DNA of 5,632 nucleotides from assembly GCA_030608985.1 (NCBI GenBank), contig JAUWDC010000103.1:1-5632 (forward strand), in the 5' to 3' direction. Shown here in pieces: positions 5,454 through 5,632 of this stretch (positions are counted from its first letter, which is position 1; each line of letters begins with the position of its first letter). Source of the DNA: Desulfobia sp. GTDB lineage: Bacteria > Desulfobacterota > Desulfobulbia > Desulfobulbales > SURF-16. The notes under the pieces are model-generated. The model was not told where the DNA came from, searched no databases, and saw nothing but the letters and a program-made list of their open reading frames with translations. A program made the position numbers and the translations under genes.

Positions 5454-5488
5454 AACTTAAAACTTAACACTTTCAACTTAAAACTTTC
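5454..5488 (-). repeat. Degenerate 7-bp tandem repeat patch B
   Basis: Five consecutive 7-mers, AACTTAA, AACTTAA, CACTTTC, AACTTAA, AACTTTC, lie between the panD stop and the mqnB start, ending seven bases before its ATG. Read on the minus strand they give AAGTTTT, AAGTTGA, AAGTGTT units, close to patch A at 3877-3912 (AAGTTTG, CAGTTGA), so the two patches look like one family in opposite orientations. Confidence 0.55.
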
Positions 5489-5495
5489 ATACAAA

Positions 5496-5632
5496 ATGTA
5501 CCTTCTAGCCGCTGCCACTGATATGGAGCTGGCTCCTGCAAAGAAATCACTCGGCTCCCAGCAGGGAATTGATTTTTTAAACACGGGAGTTGGTCCGGTT
5601 AATGCAGCGTATTCTCTCACCCGATATCTGGC
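5496..5632 (+). CDS. mqnB: Probable futalosine hydrolase, N-terminal 45 residues, cut by window edge
   Basis: An open frame from ATG 5496 runs off the right edge. The visible part starts LLAAATDMELAPAKKSL (3-19) and contains FLNTGVGPVNAAYSLTRYL (27-45). This is the first strand and the glycine-rich GVGPVNAA loop of the nucleoside phosphorylase/nucleosidase superfamily. The GVGPVNAA form, together with a MELAP-type opening, fits MqnB, which cleaves futalosine (releasing hypoxanthine) in the alternative menaquinone pathway. A related 5'-methylthioadenosine/S-adenosylhomocysteine nucleosidase cannot be excluded because the substrate-specificity region is outside the window. It follows panD by 50 bp on the same strand, but that gap is almost filled by a 7-bp repeat patch and shows no Shine-Dalgarno, so co-transcription is plausible and translation initiation is unusual. 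Confidence 0.7.
   Translation, partial: MYLLAAATDMELAPAKKSLGSQQGIDFLNTGVGPVNAAYSLTRYL

Overview
The window looks like a chromosomal segment of a Gram-negative, probably anaerobic bacterium. A sulfate-reducer-like member of Desulfobacterota (Desulfobulbales-like) is my best guess. The evidence is indirect: a spermidine-synthase-like membrane protein, a YfgM-type single-pass TPR protein, what looks like a futalosine-pathway nucleosidase (MqnB), moderate GC, and intergenic DNA rich in short degenerate repeats. The taxonomic call is inference, not a database result.

Layout: two divergent gene groups are separated by about 470 bp of repeat-rich DNA (2726-3195). Reading leftward on the minus strand are a small conserved-looking protein of unknown function (2725-2477), a protein-L-isoaspartate O-methyltransferase that carries an N-terminal signal peptide (2435-1695), and a multi-pass membrane protein with a spermidine-synthase/methyltransferase fold (1695 to past position 1). 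The last two share one base in a TGATG stop/start overlap. Reading rightward on the plus strand are a YfgM-like membrane-anchored TPR protein (3196-3873), panC (4149-5000), panD (5056-5445) and the first 45 codons of a probable mqnB (5496 to past the right edge).

How the genes work together: PanD makes beta-alanine from aspartate and PanC joins it to pantoate, so panC-panD is a compact pantothenate (coenzyme A precursor) unit. The gene that follows probably serves menaquinone synthesis by the futalosine route. The YfgM-like protein probably helps proteins at the membrane/Sec interface and is separated from panC by 275 bp. On the other strand, the exported isoaspartate methyltransferase and its translationally coupled membrane partner form a less usual pair. 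A cytosolic cofactor (S-adenosylmethionine) is expected to be needed by an enzyme that appears to be exported.

Intergenic DNA holds most of the unexplained structure. There is a 120-bp imperfect inverted repeat built from three 9-bp CACGAA-type units per arm (2781-2900). A 13-16 bp CTGAATAGTTACA-type repeat occurs three times, twice bracketing the panC-panD gap. Two 35-bp patches of 7-bp tandem units lie in opposite orientation, after the YfgM-like gene and immediately before mqnB. A perfect 7-3-7 palindrome lies just upstream of the small minus-strand gene, and long-range inverted repeats lie in the panC leader. panC, panD and mqnB have no visible Shine-Dalgarno sequence. No RNA gene, CRISPR array, transposase or phage gene was seen.
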